A stretch of 64,000 bases of DNA from positions 1 to 64,000 of the forward strand of contig CAZJAI010000002.1 in assembly GCA_964544355.1 (NCBI GenBank), read 5' to 3'. Origin of the DNA: Chaera sp964544355 (GTDB lineage Bacteria > Patescibacteriota > Saccharimonadia > Saccharimonadales > Saccharimonadaceae). The position numbers were made by a program, and so were the translations under genes. Shown here one piece after another: positions 34,799-44,000 of this stretch. Below the pieces are notes generated by a model, which saw nothing but the letters and a program-made list of their open reading frames with translations, was not told the origin of the DNA and ran no database searches. How positions within the stretch are numbered: position 1 is the first letter of the stretch; every line of letters begins with the position of its first letter.

Positions 34799-35221
34799 AT
34801 GGAAGCCAACGAAAACCCCCGCCATCCGCAGCCGGAAAGCCCGGCTCCGTCAGAAAAGCTCAGCCTTGACCACGCGCTGTTGTCGTACGAGCTAGCCCTC
34901 AGCCGGTCTTTATACTACCGTTGCGGCAGATGTTTCTGGCGTGTTCCCGAGGATTACCTGGCCGGCAAGGAGCCGGTTTGCCCCCGAGAACAGTGCGGTG
35001 CCAAGTGGCGGTATTTAGGTTACTTTTTAAGCTTCGATCCGCCCCAGAATATACCTTACGGCTTAACCGCCTTTAGTGGCGCGATCATCAAGGCAGAAAG
35101 CACGCGAGGCCCTATCCGGCAGGACTTTTTTCGCGCTCCCGCATACCGGGGGGATACTGAGCCCGGATGGACGCAAAAAATTAAGGACGTACCGCTAACC
35201 GACCAGCAACCCTATCTGTAA
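34799..35221 (+). CDS. Small zinc-ribbon-like protein, unknown function
   Basis: A 140-residue protein with a four-Cys module, CGRC near residue 38 and CPREQC near 60, which is a likely zinc ribbon. The N-terminus is Pro/Glu-rich and disordered; the rest has aromatic-rich strands (RYLGYFLSFDPPQN). Start ambiguous: ATG at 34799 suits the short upstream AT-rich region, while ATG at 34766 is also in frame. Divergent from alaS. The family is not recognised; Zn-ribbon proteins often bind nucleic acid or act as small adaptors. Confidence 0.65.
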   Translation: MEANENPRHPQPESPAPSEKLSLDHALLSYELALSRSLYYRCGRCFWRVPEDYLAGKEPVCPREQCGAKWRYLGYFLSFDPPQNIPYGLTAFSGAIIKAESTRGPIRQDFFRAPAYRGDTEPGWTQKIKDVPLTDQQPYL

Positions 35222-35228
35222 AGACGGG

Positions 35229-36278
35229 CTACACGATGACGCCGCCGCCCAGGCACACCCGGCCGTCATAGATCACCGCTGACTGCCCGGACGCGGCCGC
35301 CCGCTGAGGCTCGTCCAGCTCCAGCGTCAGCCGACCTAAGCGGGCGTTTTTCAGGCGGGCTCTAACCAAAGGCGCCCGATGCCTCAGCCTGACCAAGTAG
35401 GTCTGATCGCCGTCAGGGGGCTGTCCGCCGATCCAGTGAACGCTGCCCAGGTTGAGGCAGTCGCGCCACAGCGACGGCTCGTTTAAATCGCGGCTGACAT
35501 ACACCTCGTTTTTGGCCATGTCTTTGCCCGTCACGTAATAAGGCAGACCGCCGCCAATGCCCAGGCCGCGCCGCTGTCCCAGGGTGTAATAAATGGCGCC
35601 GTCGTGCCGCCCCAGCCGCCTGCCGGTACCCTGCTCGACAATCCAGCCGGATCGGCTGTCCGCGTAGGGACGCAGAAACTGCTTGATACCGACTTCGCCC
35701 ACAAAGCAAATGCCCTGGCTGTCTCTTTTAGCAGCGGTGGCCAGACCCCGTTCGGCCGCCAGGGCTCTGACCTCCGGTTTGGTTAGATGGCCGATCGGCA
35801 GCAGCAGGCGGCCAAGCGCCCGGGGCGTAATCCGGTACATAAAATAGGTTTGGTCCTTGGATTCGTCGAGAGCCCTCTCCAGGCCCCGGCCGCTTTGCCG
35901 GGCATAATGCCCGGTGGCGATCATTTCGGCGCCGTCAGCCAGGGCGGCCTCTAGAAACAGTTTAAATTTAACCTCCTGGTTGCAGACTATGTCGGGGTTG
36001 GGAGTGCGGCCGGCCCGATACTCTTTGATCATGTAGTCCACCACCAGCTGGCGGTATTGCCGCTGGAAATCATAAACCTTCAGTTGAATGCCAAGGGCCA
36101 CCGCTACCCGCTTGGCGTCTGCCAGATCTTCCCGCCATGGGCAAATCATGCCGGGCAGATCTTCCGTCCAGTTTTTCATATAGACGCCGGTTACCTGGTA
36201 ACCCTTGTCCAGCAGCAGGGCGGCAGCCACCGAGCTGTCCACGCCGCCGCTCATGCCCAGATAAACCGATCGGGACAC
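35229..36278 (-). CDS. mnmA: tRNA-specific 2-thiouridylase MnmA
   Basis: Thiolates U34 of tRNA-Lys, -Glu and -Gln with sulfur from a cysteine desulfurase. The PP-loop GMSGGVDSSVAA is at residues 8-19, catalytic Cys in VCNQEVKFKLF near 100 and the second catalytic Cys in GICFVGEVG near 190; the central and beta-barrel domains follow. It starts with GTG three bases after the DUF218 gene stop. The cysteine desulfurase gene two positions upstream (36893-38059) is the natural sulfur donor, and a tRNA-Lys and tRNA-Glu are encoded in this window. Confidence 0.96.
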   Translation of the reverse strand: MSRSVYLGMSGGVDSSVAAALLLDKGYQVTGVYMKNWTEDLPGMICPWREDLADAKRVAVALGIQLKVYDFQRQYRQLVVDYMIKEYRAGRTPNPDIVCNQEVKFKLFLEAALADGAEMIATGHYARQSGRGLERALDESKDQTYFMYRITPRALGRLLLPIGHLTKPEVRALAAERGLATAAKRDSQGICFVGEVGIKQFLRPYADSRSGWIVEQGTGRRLGRHDGAIYYTLGQRRGLGIGGGLPYYVTGKDMAKNEVYVSRDLNEPSLWRDCLNLGSVHWIGGQPPDGDQTYLVRLRHRAPLVRARLKNARLGRLTLELDEPQRAAASGQSAVIYDGRVCLGGGVIV

Positions 36279-36281
36279 GGG

Positions 36282-36896
36282 CTAAACCCCTCCCTTGAAC
36301 GAAATGAACAGGATCTTGGCCAGCTCGCTGAGGGCCAACCACCAGCCATAAGGTGTCAGCCACCAGTAAGCCCGCCACTGGCGATCGCTGGGCACCGGAT
36401 GATTGACTATGGCATCTCTCCCGAAAACACTACGAAACTCGATAAATGCCCGCCTTTGGTGATAGCCCGAAGTGACCAGAATGATCCGCCGCGGTTCGCC
36501 CTGGCGCGATACCACCCCCAGGGTGCGCAGGGCGTTTTCGGCGGTATCGCGGGCGCGATCCTCCGTGGCTATGGCAGAAGCCGGCACGCCGGACGCCAGC
36601 GCCTGCCGTTTCATGGCGGCGGCGTTGGACGGGCCGGCCTGGTCGAGTGCCGCCCCCGAAAAGACCAGTCTGCCGCTCCATCCCTGTTTGAATAATTTAA
36701 CAGCTTCGGCGGTACGGGCCTGGGTGTCGCCGCCGCTGATGGTGACGATGGCGTCAGCCTTGGCGCAGGCCGGTTTGGCCGGATCGGGACCGCCGGGGCA
36801 GGTCTTCAGATCGTCCGGGCCCAAATAGGAAGTAATGCCAACCACCGCCAGCCACGCCAGCAGTCCGACCCCCAGCAATCCAATAATAAACTTCAT
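36282..36896 (-). CDS. DUF218/YdcF-like membrane-anchored protein
   Basis: A 204-residue DUF218 protein. One N-terminal transmembrane helix (about 2-23) is followed by the Rossmann-like domain with ADAIVTISGGD near 49-59, the TAEAVKLFKQGW block and RARDTAENALRTL near 113, then LVTSGYHQRRAF. Members (YdcF, SanA, ElyC) are tied to envelope and peptidoglycan precursor metabolism, but chemistry is not settled. Its start overlaps the cysteine desulfurase stop by four bases (ATGA), indicating co-translation. Confidence 0.88.
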   Translation of the reverse strand: MKFIIGLLGVGLLAWLAVVGITSYLGPDDLKTCPGGPDPAKPACAKADAIVTISGGDTQARTAEAVKLFKQGWSGRLVFSGAALDQAGPSNAAAMKRQALASGVPASAIATEDRARDTAENALRTLGVVSRQGEPRRIILVTSGYHQRRAFIEFRSVFGRDAIVNHPVPSDRQWRAYWWLTPYGWWLALSELAKILFISFKGGV

Positions 36897-38059
36897 AGCT
36901 TTAACTCGTCTTTCACCGCTCTTACCACGCAGGCGGCGGCGTAGTCTATCGAATCACGGTCGCATTGCCTGCCCAAGCTGAAACGCAAACTGCCGTCGGC
37001 TGCTGCCGGCGACAAGCCGATGGCCGTCAGTACGTGCGAACGGCTACCGGCGTTGGCTGAGCAGGCGGCGCCGGTAGCCGCCATCACCCCCAGGCCATCC
37101 AGCGCGTAGACCAGCCGCTCGCCGTCCGTTCCGGGAAATGACAGGTGTAAAAAGCCGGCACAGCGCCGTTTCTGATCGCCGTTAATCTGGACCCGGCCGC
37201 CCAGGGCTTCGACAATCTTCAGCTGAAGGCGGTCCCGCAGCGATGCCAGCCGCCGGGTTTCGTCCGGCCGGCTGCGCTCGGCCAGCTCCAGGGCCAGAGC
37301 GAATCCTACCGCTCTGGCAACGTCCTGGCTGCCGGAGCGCAAACCGGCCTGCTGCCCGCCGCCGACAATCAGCGGCTCCAGCTCAACCTCGTCGCGCTGC
37401 CACAGAAGACCGGTCGATTTCGGCCCGTAGCATTTAGCGGCGTTCAGGCTGAGCAAATCTATGCCCAGCCGGTTGACGTTTAAATCATGCCAACCGGCTG
37501 CCTGCGAGGCGTCGCAGTGCAGCCAGAGCGGCAGGCTGACCCCGCGGCGGAGCCGGGATTGCCGTATCTCCCCCACCGCCCGGGCAATCTGCTTAACTGG
37601 CTGAATAACGCCGAGCTCGCTGTTGATCAGATCCACGCTGATCAGCGCCGTGCCGTCGTCCACGAGCCGGGCTATGGCTTCGGGCGACACCACTCCGCTA
37701 GAGCCAACCGGCACGATCACGTGCGGATGTCGAGAGGCGGCGGCCAGAGCGGCCCGGTGATCTATCGCCAGCACGGCCGCTTTGGCTCCGGCGTGACGGC
37801 TAAGAACGCCCCAGAAGGCCAAATTGACCGATTCGGTAGCTCCCGCGGTTAAAACCACCTGTTCGCGGCGGCCGCCGATCACCGCTGCCAGCCGGGCCAA
37901 AGCCTGCCGGTAGTCAAGGCCAGTCTGGACCGCCGGGCCATAGAGCGCCGACGGGTTATAAAACTTGTCCGACAAATACGGCCGCATAGCAGCAAACACC
38001 CGCTCGTCGAGCGGGGTAGCGGCGGCGTAATCAAGATATACTTTCCTGCTCTCTGTCAT
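36893..38059 (-). CDS. iscS: Cysteine desulfurase (IscS/NifS family)
   Basis: PLP-dependent enzyme that takes sulfur from cysteine. YLDYAAATPLDERV at the N-terminus, LTAGATESVNLAF for PLP-phosphate binding, HCDASQAAGW for the PLP ring, and the Schiff-base Lys in LNAAKCYGPKSTGLL (the residue before the usual AHK is changed, AAK instead of AHK). The sulfur-carrying Cys is in GAACSANAG near residue 335. At 388 residues it is full length. Being in one operon with mnmA, it probably feeds tRNA thiolation; no iscU-like scaffold is nearby. Confidence 0.94.
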   Translation of the reverse strand: MTESRKVYLDYAAATPLDERVFAAMRPYLSDKFYNPSALYGPAVQTGLDYRQALARLAAVIGGRREQVVLTAGATESVNLAFWGVLSRHAGAKAAVLAIDHRAALAAASRHPHVIVPVGSSGVVSPEAIARLVDDGTALISVDLINSELGVIQPVKQIARAVGEIRQSRLRRGVSLPLWLHCDASQAAGWHDLNVNRLGIDLLSLNAAKCYGPKSTGLLWQRDEVELEPLIVGGGQQAGLRSGSQDVARAVGFALALELAERSRPDETRRLASLRDRLQLKIVEALGGRVQINGDQKRRCAGFLHLSFPGTDGERLVYALDGLGVMAATGAACSANAGSRSHVLTAIGLSPAAADGSLRFSLGRQCDRDSIDYAAACVVRAVKDELKL

Positions 38060-38091
38060 AAATGCCGGCCCGGAGCGGGCCGCGGGTTTAA

Positions 38092-38721
38092 TTATACCAG
38101 TTGGGAGCGGTTAGAGGGGACCGGTTCCAAAGAGTAGAGCTCAATCAGCACGCGGCTGGCGTAAGCGTCTGCCGCCTGAGCCAGCCTTTCCAGCTCGTCC
38201 GGCTTAACCTGTTCGTAAGCCAGCCGACCGTCCGATCCCGGAGCGGTTTTAATAACGCCGGAGGGGTGTATTTCGTAGCGTAAGGTCATCGAAGATTCGC
38301 CCTGCTGGCGATGGAACACGAACGAATGCCGGTCGGGCGAAAAAAAGCTATTCTTGCCGCCGTCCGCCGGAAAAATGTCCGACCCCACTCTTTCGGCCTC
38401 CAGCCGGATCAGGTCGCGCTCGCCGGAAACGGCCTTGAAGGCGTTGCCGCGAGTCGCTTCGCCGGTTACCAGTTCGCCGATTTTGCGGCCGACCCTGGCC
38501 AGCCACGAAGCCGGACGAATCCGGCTTTCCGGATGACGATATCCAGCCGCCGCGCCGGCGCCATTCAGGGCGTGGCGGCGGGCAGCTTCAACCTTGAGCG
38601 CGGCACTTTGAATGCTTTGTAGCAACAGTCGCTCCCGCTCCGCGCCGTTAAGCCAAGCGGCGTTTTCTGAGGGATTTTGCCGGTAAGTGGCAGTGTAATC
38701 GGAATGGTCGAGACTGGGCAT
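38092..38721 (-). CDS. Protein of unknown function
   Basis: A 209-residue soluble protein. The first half is helical and Arg/Ala-rich (ERERLLLQSIQSAALKVEAARR), the second half strand-rich, with DRHSFVFHRQQGESSMTLRYEIHPSG. No motif recognised. It sits inside the metG-tatD-iscS-mnmA run, 24 bases after tatD and 32 before iscS. It may be lineage-specific. Confidence 0.7.
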   Translation of the reverse strand: MPSLDHSDYTATYRQNPSENAAWLNGAERERLLLQSIQSAALKVEAARRHALNGAGAAAGYRHPESRIRPASWLARVGRKIGELVTGEATRGNAFKAVSGERDLIRLEAERVGSDIFPADGGKNSFFSPDRHSFVFHRQQGESSMTLRYEIHPSGVIKTAPGSDGRLAYEQVKPDELERLAQAADAYASRVLIELYSLEPVPSNRSQLV

Positions 38722-38745
38722 GTCGGAAACAAAACCTCTTAAAAA

Positions 38746-39582
38746 TTAACGCGGTATATTTTTGAAAGGTCTTGGTTTTTCGGGTGGTTTAATAAAGAGT
38801 GAAGTGGCATTGCAGGCGGTCGCCTGGACGATTTCTTGGACTGTCAGGCCTTTCAGCTCTGCCAGATACCGAGCGACCAGCACGATGTATGCCGGCTCGT
38901 TTACTTTACCACGTAGAGGCGCGGGAGTCAAGAAGGGGGAGTCTGTCTCCAGCAGTACCCTTTCCAGCGGCGCCTGCCGCCAAACGGCTTGCTGGCCTGG
39001 GTCGCGACTGAAGGTGGCTATGCCGTTGATGCCGATAAACAAGCCCCGCTCCAGGGCTCGGGCCAGATTGGCCGGACTATCGGTGAAGCTGTGCAGCACG
39101 CCGCGTAGTCCGCCCCCCTCCCCCGCCGCTTGGCCGGCATAGCTGTCAAACACCGGCCAAAAATCTTCAAACGCCTCGCGGATATGAAAAATCAGCGGCA
39201 AATTCAGCCGCAGAGCCAGCTCGATCTGAAAATGCAGCGCCGCCAGCTGGCTGCGGCGCGAAGCATGCCCGTAATGATAGTCCAGGCCGCACTCGCCGAT
39301 TGCTGACAGAGGAGCGGGACGGCCCTCGGTTGCCTGCCAGACCGATTCCAGTGCCGGCCGCCCTGCTTCGGCTTCGTGCGGATGCAGCCCGACGCTGGCC
39401 AGGCAGCCGTTGTGGCCGGCCGCGAAAGCCAGGGCTGCCCGGCTGGTGGCAGGATCGGTACCGACGCACAGTAACCGTTTCACGCCGGCTTTGACGGCCC
39501 GCCGGTAGGCCGCCTCGCCGTCAGGGTAGGATGGCTCGTGGATATGGCAGTGGCTATCAAACAGCGGCCTGGTTCCGCTCAT
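38746..39582 (-). CDS. tatD: TatD-family metal-dependent hydrolase (DNase)
   Basis: A 278-residue TIM-barrel metalloenzyme. Metal ligands are visible in order: DSHCHIH near residue 9, GECGLDYHYG near 95, PLIFHIREA near 130, HSF near 165 and LETDSPFLTP near 210. TatD proteins have 3'-5' exonuclease and D-tyrosyl-tRNA-related activities reported. It follows metG by 21 bases, a very common bacterial gene pair. Confidence 0.94.
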   Translation of the reverse strand: MSGTRPLFDSHCHIHEPSYPDGEAAYRRAVKAGVKRLLCVGTDPATSRAALAFAAGHNGCLASVGLHPHEAEAGRPALESVWQATEGRPAPLSAIGECGLDYHYGHASRRSQLAALHFQIELALRLNLPLIFHIREAFEDFWPVFDSYAGQAAGEGGGLRGVLHSFTDSPANLARALERGLFIGINGIATFSRDPGQQAVWRQAPLERVLLETDSPFLTPAPLRGKVNEPAYIVLVARYLAELKGLTVQEIVQATACNATSLFIKPPEKPRPFKNIPR

Positions 39583-39603
39583 CTTATTTATCCACCCTTA
39601 TGT

Positions 39604-41097
39604 TTACTCAGCCGGCGTCCGAGCATCCTGCGGCGGCTTGGTGTGGTTGTAAACGCGCGGAAACAGTACCCCCTGATAAGGGGTAATCACCCCGTCCGCG
39701 AATATCTTGGAGATTTTTTCGGCGCTGGAGGGCAAAAACGGCGTCAGCAGGAAGGCGATCTGCTCCAGACTGCTGGCGGCATAGGCCAGAATCTCGCCCA
39801 GATGAGCCTCCGCCTCGATATCGCCCTGGTCGCGCCGCTTGGCCACCTCCCAGGGTCTGACATTCTCAAGATAGACGTTCAGCGCCCGCACCGAAGTAAA
39901 CACGAATTCGAACGCCCTGTCCAGCTGCAGGGCCTGCATGGCCTCGTGGTAGGGTTTGGTATCGTGCTTGGGGCGCGGCAGGTCGCCGATAACTCCTTGC
40001 TGGTAGCGGCCGATCATGGCCGACACCCGCTGCACCAGGTTGCCCAGCTCGTTACCCAGTTCGCCGTTGTAGGCGGCTTCGAACTTTTCCCAGGTAAAAT
40101 CACCGTCATCAGTGGTGGGTACGTGGCGCAACAGATAATAACGAAAGGCGTCGGCGCCATATTCGTCGATCACCTGCTTGGGGCTGATGACGTTGCCCAG
40201 GCTTTTGCTGATTTTGGCGCCGGCCACGTTGACGAAACCGTGGGCCAGTAACCGCTTCGGCAGAGGCAGGTCCAGGGCGATCAGCATGGCCGGCCAGATG
40301 GCCGCGTGAAAACGCAAAATGTCTTTGCCGACAACCTGAACATCGGCCGGCCAAAACTGCCGCCAGGATTCATCGTCGGGATAGCCCAACACAGTTAAAT
40401 AATTGCTCAGGGCGTCAATCCAGACGTAAATTACCTGGCTATCGTCGCCGGGCACCGGTATGCCCCAGCCAACATGTTGCCTGGGACGGCTGACGCTGAT
40501 ATCCTCCAGTCCGTCTGTCAGCAGTTTCGACACTTCCTTTTGACGAAAGGCCGGCTCGATAACCATTTTCCGGGACTCTATGGCTTGTTGAATCGGCCCG
40601 GCGAAAGCCGACAGCTTAAAAAAGTAGTTTTCCTCGTTCAGCCGCTGGTAGGGCTGTTGGTGATCGGGGCAAACTCCGCCGTTGGCGGCGGCGGTCAAGT
40701 CGGTCACGAAGCTTTCGCACCCGGTACAATACCAGCCGGTATAATTGGCTTTGTAAAGATAAGGTTGCAGGCGACGCCAGATTTCCTGCACCCGCCGCTG
40801 ATGTTTGGGGTCTGAAGTACGGATAAAATCGGTGTAGTCGACTTCAGCCGCCTTAATGTTCTCTTCGAAAGCGGCTGCCAGTTTGTCCACGTAGGCCTGG
40901 GGCTCCAGGCCGGCTTCAGCAGCCTTTCGCGCCACTTTGTTGCCGTGCTCGTCAGTACCTACTTGAAACCGCACCTGCCAGCCGTTTAGCCGAAAGTAGC
41001 GGGACAGGCAGTCAGCCAGCAGATAGTCCATCATGGTGCCTATATGAGGCGGCGCGTTGACATAGGGGATGGCGGTGGTTACGTAGAATTTTTTCAT
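39604..41097 (-). CDS. metG: Methionine-tRNA ligase
   Basis: Class I synthetase, 497 residues. The HIGH-equivalent PPHIGTMMDYLLAD is near residue 16 and KMSKS-equivalent AKISKSLGN near 297. A single zinc knuckle, CTGCESF with CPDH (CxxC...CxxH), sits in the connective domain near 125-147. The C-terminal tRNA-binding EMAP-like dimerisation domain of longer MetRS is missing. It starts the metG-tatD part of a long minus-strand operon and is 35 bases downstream of the laccase-domain gene. Confidence 0.95.
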   Translation of the reverse strand: MKKFYVTTAIPYVNAPPHIGTMMDYLLADCLSRYFRLNGWQVRFQVGTDEHGNKVARKAAEAGLEPQAYVDKLAAAFEENIKAAEVDYTDFIRTSDPKHQRRVQEIWRRLQPYLYKANYTGWYCTGCESFVTDLTAAANGGVCPDHQQPYQRLNEENYFFKLSAFAGPIQQAIESRKMVIEPAFRQKEVSKLLTDGLEDISVSRPRQHVGWGIPVPGDDSQVIYVWIDALSNYLTVLGYPDDESWRQFWPADVQVVGKDILRFHAAIWPAMLIALDLPLPKRLLAHGFVNVAGAKISKSLGNVISPKQVIDEYGADAFRYYLLRHVPTTDDGDFTWEKFEAAYNGELGNELGNLVQRVSAMIGRYQQGVIGDLPRPKHDTKPYHEAMQALQLDRAFEFVFTSVRALNVYLENVRPWEVAKRRDQGDIEAEAHLGEILAYAASSLEQIAFLLTPFLPSSAEKISKIFADGVITPYQGVLFPRVYNHTKPPQDARTPAE

Positions 41098-41132
41098 CGG
41101 TTACTAAAGTATTATAACAGATAACAAACAGG

Positions 41133-41891
41133 CTAGGAGCGCAACATCGCGGCTACAGCGAAACGGGCCGGGTCGCCGCGAACGTGCGACGGATATTCCG
41201 GATCGGTGGCGGTATCCACGCCAGTCGACACGATTGCTTGCTCCCTGACTCCGCCGGCGATCAGCTGCTGCCGCACGAAACCGCCAAGATCCAGATAAAC
41301 CCCATCGTCTCCCTCCTGGCAGAACGGCCGCCAGTCTGGCTGGTCTTTTTTGTCGAAGTAATCCATCCGGTATGAGCTCTGGGCCGCCGATGGGCTCAGC
41401 CAAACCGCTATGTCGGCCGGCTCGCACCCGTAAGTCTGGCGCATGAAGTCAAGGCTGGCGGCGGCTCCGTCCTGGACCGCGCTGTGCCTGCCCAGGTGCG
41501 ACAGCATGACCACCCGGCGGCGGGGGTCGTGCAAAACCGCCCCGACGCAGTCGGCCAGCGGCAGAAATAGCGCCAAGCCCGGAGTGCCGGTAGCCAGCCC
41601 GTCGCTGACCGGACAGCGGGCGGCATCGTCCCCGAACATCCCCTGGCCGCGCTCGGCCGGCCCGACCGCCCGGTAACACAAATAGTCGTCGCGGTCGTAA
41701 GACACCCTGATCGCCACACAGTTATCAGCCGACATGCCAGCGGCCTCTAAAAAACGACGCCGGTTGGCCGCTACCTGCTCGTCGCTCGTCCCAGCCCCCA
41801 GCACCCCGAATTTCATGTTACCGTCTTCCAGCGACGAGACAGCCACAATCAGGCTGTCGTCGAAGTTGGACGGCTGATGGCGGGTAATCAT
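41133..41891 (-). CDS. YfiH/YlmD-type purine nucleoside phosphorylase (laccase domain)
   Basis: A member of the DUF152/laccase-domain family, some members of which act as adenosine and inosine phosphorylases or as muropeptide-related enzymes. Family landmarks are DGLATGTPGLALFLPLADCVGAVLHD, with the metal-binding Cys in ADC, and VMLSHLGRHSAVQDG carrying the conserved His. The second histidine region near the C-terminus (TGVDTAT) is weaker than in E. coli YfiH. Start at 41891 chosen because it avoids overlap with rsmA and matches the family; an ATG at 41969 would add 26 residues. Confidence 0.8.
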   Translation of the reverse strand: MITRHQPSNFDDSLIVAVSSLEDGNMKFGVLGAGTSDEQVAANRRRFLEAAGMSADNCVAIRVSYDRDDYLCYRAVGPAERGQGMFGDDAARCPVSDGLATGTPGLALFLPLADCVGAVLHDPRRRVVMLSHLGRHSAVQDGAAASLDFMRQTYGCEPADIAVWLSPSAAQSSYRMDYFDKKDQPDWRPFCQEGDDGVYLDLGGFVRQQLIAGGVREQAIVSTGVDTATDPEYPSHVRGDPARFAVAAMLRS

Positions 41892-41923
41892 GTTTAAAAT
41901 ACTAACAAAATTTACGCCGGAAA

Positions 41924-42709
41924 CTAAGCCGGGCGCGTTTTTCGATAGGCGTCGGCCAGCCGCGCCCAATCTTCCGGCGACAGGCGGCCAGGCCGGTCGG
42001 CCGGATCAATCCCGGCCGCTGCTAGCAGGTTTTCGGCCGCCGGTTTGGACCAACCCATGCCGGCCGCCAAGCTGGAGCGCAACTGCTTGCGGGGTGAACT
42101 GAACCCGGCTCTAAGCAACTTAAAATATGTTTTGATGTCGGCGTGGGGGCGGTTCCCTTCGGGCTTCCAATCCAGCCGGACGACTTGCGAATCCACCCTG
42201 GGCGGCGGCGTGAAGAGTTTGGCTGCCACTTCCGGGCCCAAACTAACCCAGCAATAAAACTGAGCGGCCACTCCCAGGATTGACAGCCGGCCGGGCGCGG
42301 CGGACAGCCTTTCGGCCACCTCTTTTTGTACCAGTAAAACCGCGCTGCTTGGCGGATGAGCCGCCTCCAGCAGCAGTTTGATAATTTTCCCGGTCAGATA
42401 ATACGGCAGGTTGGCTGCCACCTTATAGCCAGCCGGCAGGCCGTTTAAATTGAACTTCATAATATCGAGCCGTTGCACCTGAAGCCGCTTACCGGGGAAC
42501 ATGCCCGGCAGCTTGGCGGCCAGTCCGGGGTCAAGCTCTACCGCCACCACTTCTTTGGCTCGGCCCAGCAATACGCTGGTCAGGCTGCCCTGCCCGGGGC
42601 CGATCTCCAAAACGGTATCTTCCCCGGTAATGCCGCCGAAATCCGCGATCGTCTTAAGAATATGGCGGTCGCGCAGCCAATGTTGTCCGAGGTTTTTATT
42701 GGCTGCCAT
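41924..42709 (-). CDS. rsmA: 16S rRNA (A1518/A1519-N6) dimethyltransferase RsmA/KsgA
   Basis: Dimethylates two adenines near the 3' end of 16S rRNA, a late assembly checkpoint. NLGQHWLRDRHIL opens the protein, followed by motif I VLEIGPGQGSLT near residue 35, motif II VAVELDPGLA and motif IV VAANLPYYLTGKI (NLPY) near 105; the C-terminal helical domain carries the HhH-like GFSSPRKQLR block. Start at 42709 (MAANKNLGQH) is preferred; an ATG at 42781 would overlap rpf by 49 bases. Confidence 0.94.
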   Translation of the reverse strand: MAANKNLGQHWLRDRHILKTIADFGGITGEDTVLEIGPGQGSLTSVLLGRAKEVVAVELDPGLAAKLPGMFPGKRLQVQRLDIMKFNLNGLPAGYKVAANLPYYLTGKIIKLLLEAAHPPSSAVLLVQKEVAERLSAAPGRLSILGVAAQFYCWVSLGPEVAAKLFTPPPRVDSQVVRLDWKPEGNRPHADIKTYFKLLRAGFSSPRKQLRSSLAAGMGWSKPAAENLLAAAGIDPADRPGRLSPEDWARLADAYRKTRPA

Positions 42710-42732
42710 GTCACGCCCGCCCGCTTTTTTAG

Positions 42733-43890
42733 CTAGCGGTAAATGTCCTGCAGGCCGAGCGAACGGCTGCAGGCCGGCCAAGGCTGCCAGCCGCGGCGCT
42801 GATAGGTTTCCAGGGCTTTGGCGTCCTGAACTGCAGGCGGAGCCTGATGCGGGTAACGGTAGCCGCCCCAGTTAGCCCAGGTTGATAAGTTGTACTGGTA
42901 AGCGCCATAATAACCGTTGCCGCTGTTGCGGTCATAGCGGCCGCCGGCTTCGCACTGGCGCAGCCGGGCCATGGCTTCCGACAGACCTCCGGAAAAGACG
43001 TTCAGCGGACGGATGCCGATTACTTCTACCTGTTCGGCCGGAGGTTGGGTTACCACGCTCTGAATAATCCGGCGGCTGATCTCGCGGCCGTTTTTCATGT
43101 CTATCTCATAGGTAACCAGTTTTTTGCCTGGCCGTCCGGCCGTCTGCACCTGACGGAAACCAACCGGCTGGTCGGCGCTCCTGATTTGCCGGGTGCTAAA
43201 GTCTACCGGCTCCTCTTGATTGACGGTCTGTATGCCGTTGCGCCAGATTTCTACACTCATGCCGGCGCTGATTGGCTGGCTGGCCGGTAGCGACAAGCTA
43301 TCTTGCAGGCCCGGTTGTATCTGTTTTTCACGCAGCAGGCCGGCCACGTCGGCTGCACGGGTGCGGGCTGCCACCGCCTTACCGTAAAGCACTATGTTAA
43401 CGGGCGTGGCCCGGTTGATAATGACTTTTTGGGTGGCAGTACCATATTTCAGCACGTTGTCGGTACGGCTGATCGACAGGACGTCTTCGGGGTAAACCGT
43501 TAAACCGGCCTGTTCGGCAATCTGTTTAGGACTCTTGTACGGCGATAGCACCACAGTTACGGATGGACCGTCAACCACAGCCACCGGGCGCGCCCGGTAA
43601 ACGTTAACGTTATAGTTGCCGCCGCTTAAAACCGTGTCCAGGCCGGGCTCCACGGCGTCGGCCGGCGTCAGACTTACCCCGGCTCGCTGCAAAGCCTCGC
43701 GAACGGTGGCGGCTTTGGTTAAGACCGTCTGCTCCTTTTGTCCGTCGAATATGCTAACCAGGCGCTCGTTGGCGGCCTGGGCGGACAGTTTTTGCGGCCC
43801 CAAAACCGGCAAGTAGCCCGCCAGACTGAATAGCAACAATAAGCCGGCTGCCGCCGCGTTGAGGCGGCGCCGGGTTAAAACTAGGTTCAT
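42733..43890 (-). CDS. RpfB-like resuscitation-promoting factor (DUF348 repeats, G5, transglycosylase)
   Basis: A secreted peptidoglycan hydrolase of the actinobacterial RpfB type, 385 residues. A signal or anchor helix (about 12-31) is followed by three DUF348 (YabE-like) repeats (about 40-205), a G5 domain (about 207-285), and a C-terminal Rpf lysozyme-like domain. That domain has LRQCEAGGRYD with catalytic Glu314, NGYYGAYQY, and GWQPWPAC. RpfB cleaves glycan strands during wake-up and division. It has its own strong promoter with a 57-base leader and heads a long minus-strand operon. Confidence 0.93.
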   Translation of the reverse strand: MNLVLTRRRLNAAAAGLLLLFSLAGYLPVLGPQKLSAQAANERLVSIFDGQKEQTVLTKAATVREALQRAGVSLTPADAVEPGLDTVLSGGNYNVNVYRARPVAVVDGPSVTVVLSPYKSPKQIAEQAGLTVYPEDVLSISRTDNVLKYGTATQKVIINRATPVNIVLYGKAVAARTRAADVAGLLREKQIQPGLQDSLSLPASQPISAGMSVEIWRNGIQTVNQEEPVDFSTRQIRSADQPVGFRQVQTAGRPGKKLVTYEIDMKNGREISRRIIQSVVTQPPAEQVEVIGIRPLNVFSGGLSEAMARLRQCEAGGRYDRNSGNGYYGAYQYNLSTWANWGGYRYPHQAPPAVQDAKALETYQRRGWQPWPACSRSLGLQDIYR

Positions 43891-43954
43891 TATCCTAAAA
43901 CTGGTTTACCTACACGCATAAATTATGTAATCAATTGGACACTCAGACTATATC

Positions 43955-43983
43955 ATTATAGCATATATCTATTGTTCAGTCAA
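43955..43983 (-). promoter_or_regulatory. Promoter for the rpf-led operon (TTGACT-17-TATAAT)
   Basis: Minus-strand -35 TTGACT (43983-43978), 17 bases, -10 TATAAT (43960-43955). Predicted start near 43948 gives a leader of about 57 bases, unlike the near-leaderless genes in the window. No promoter this good is seen again before mnmA, so rpf to mnmA may be one transcription unit. Confidence 0.8.
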
Positions 43984-44000
43984 GTCACAGAGCGTCCGGC

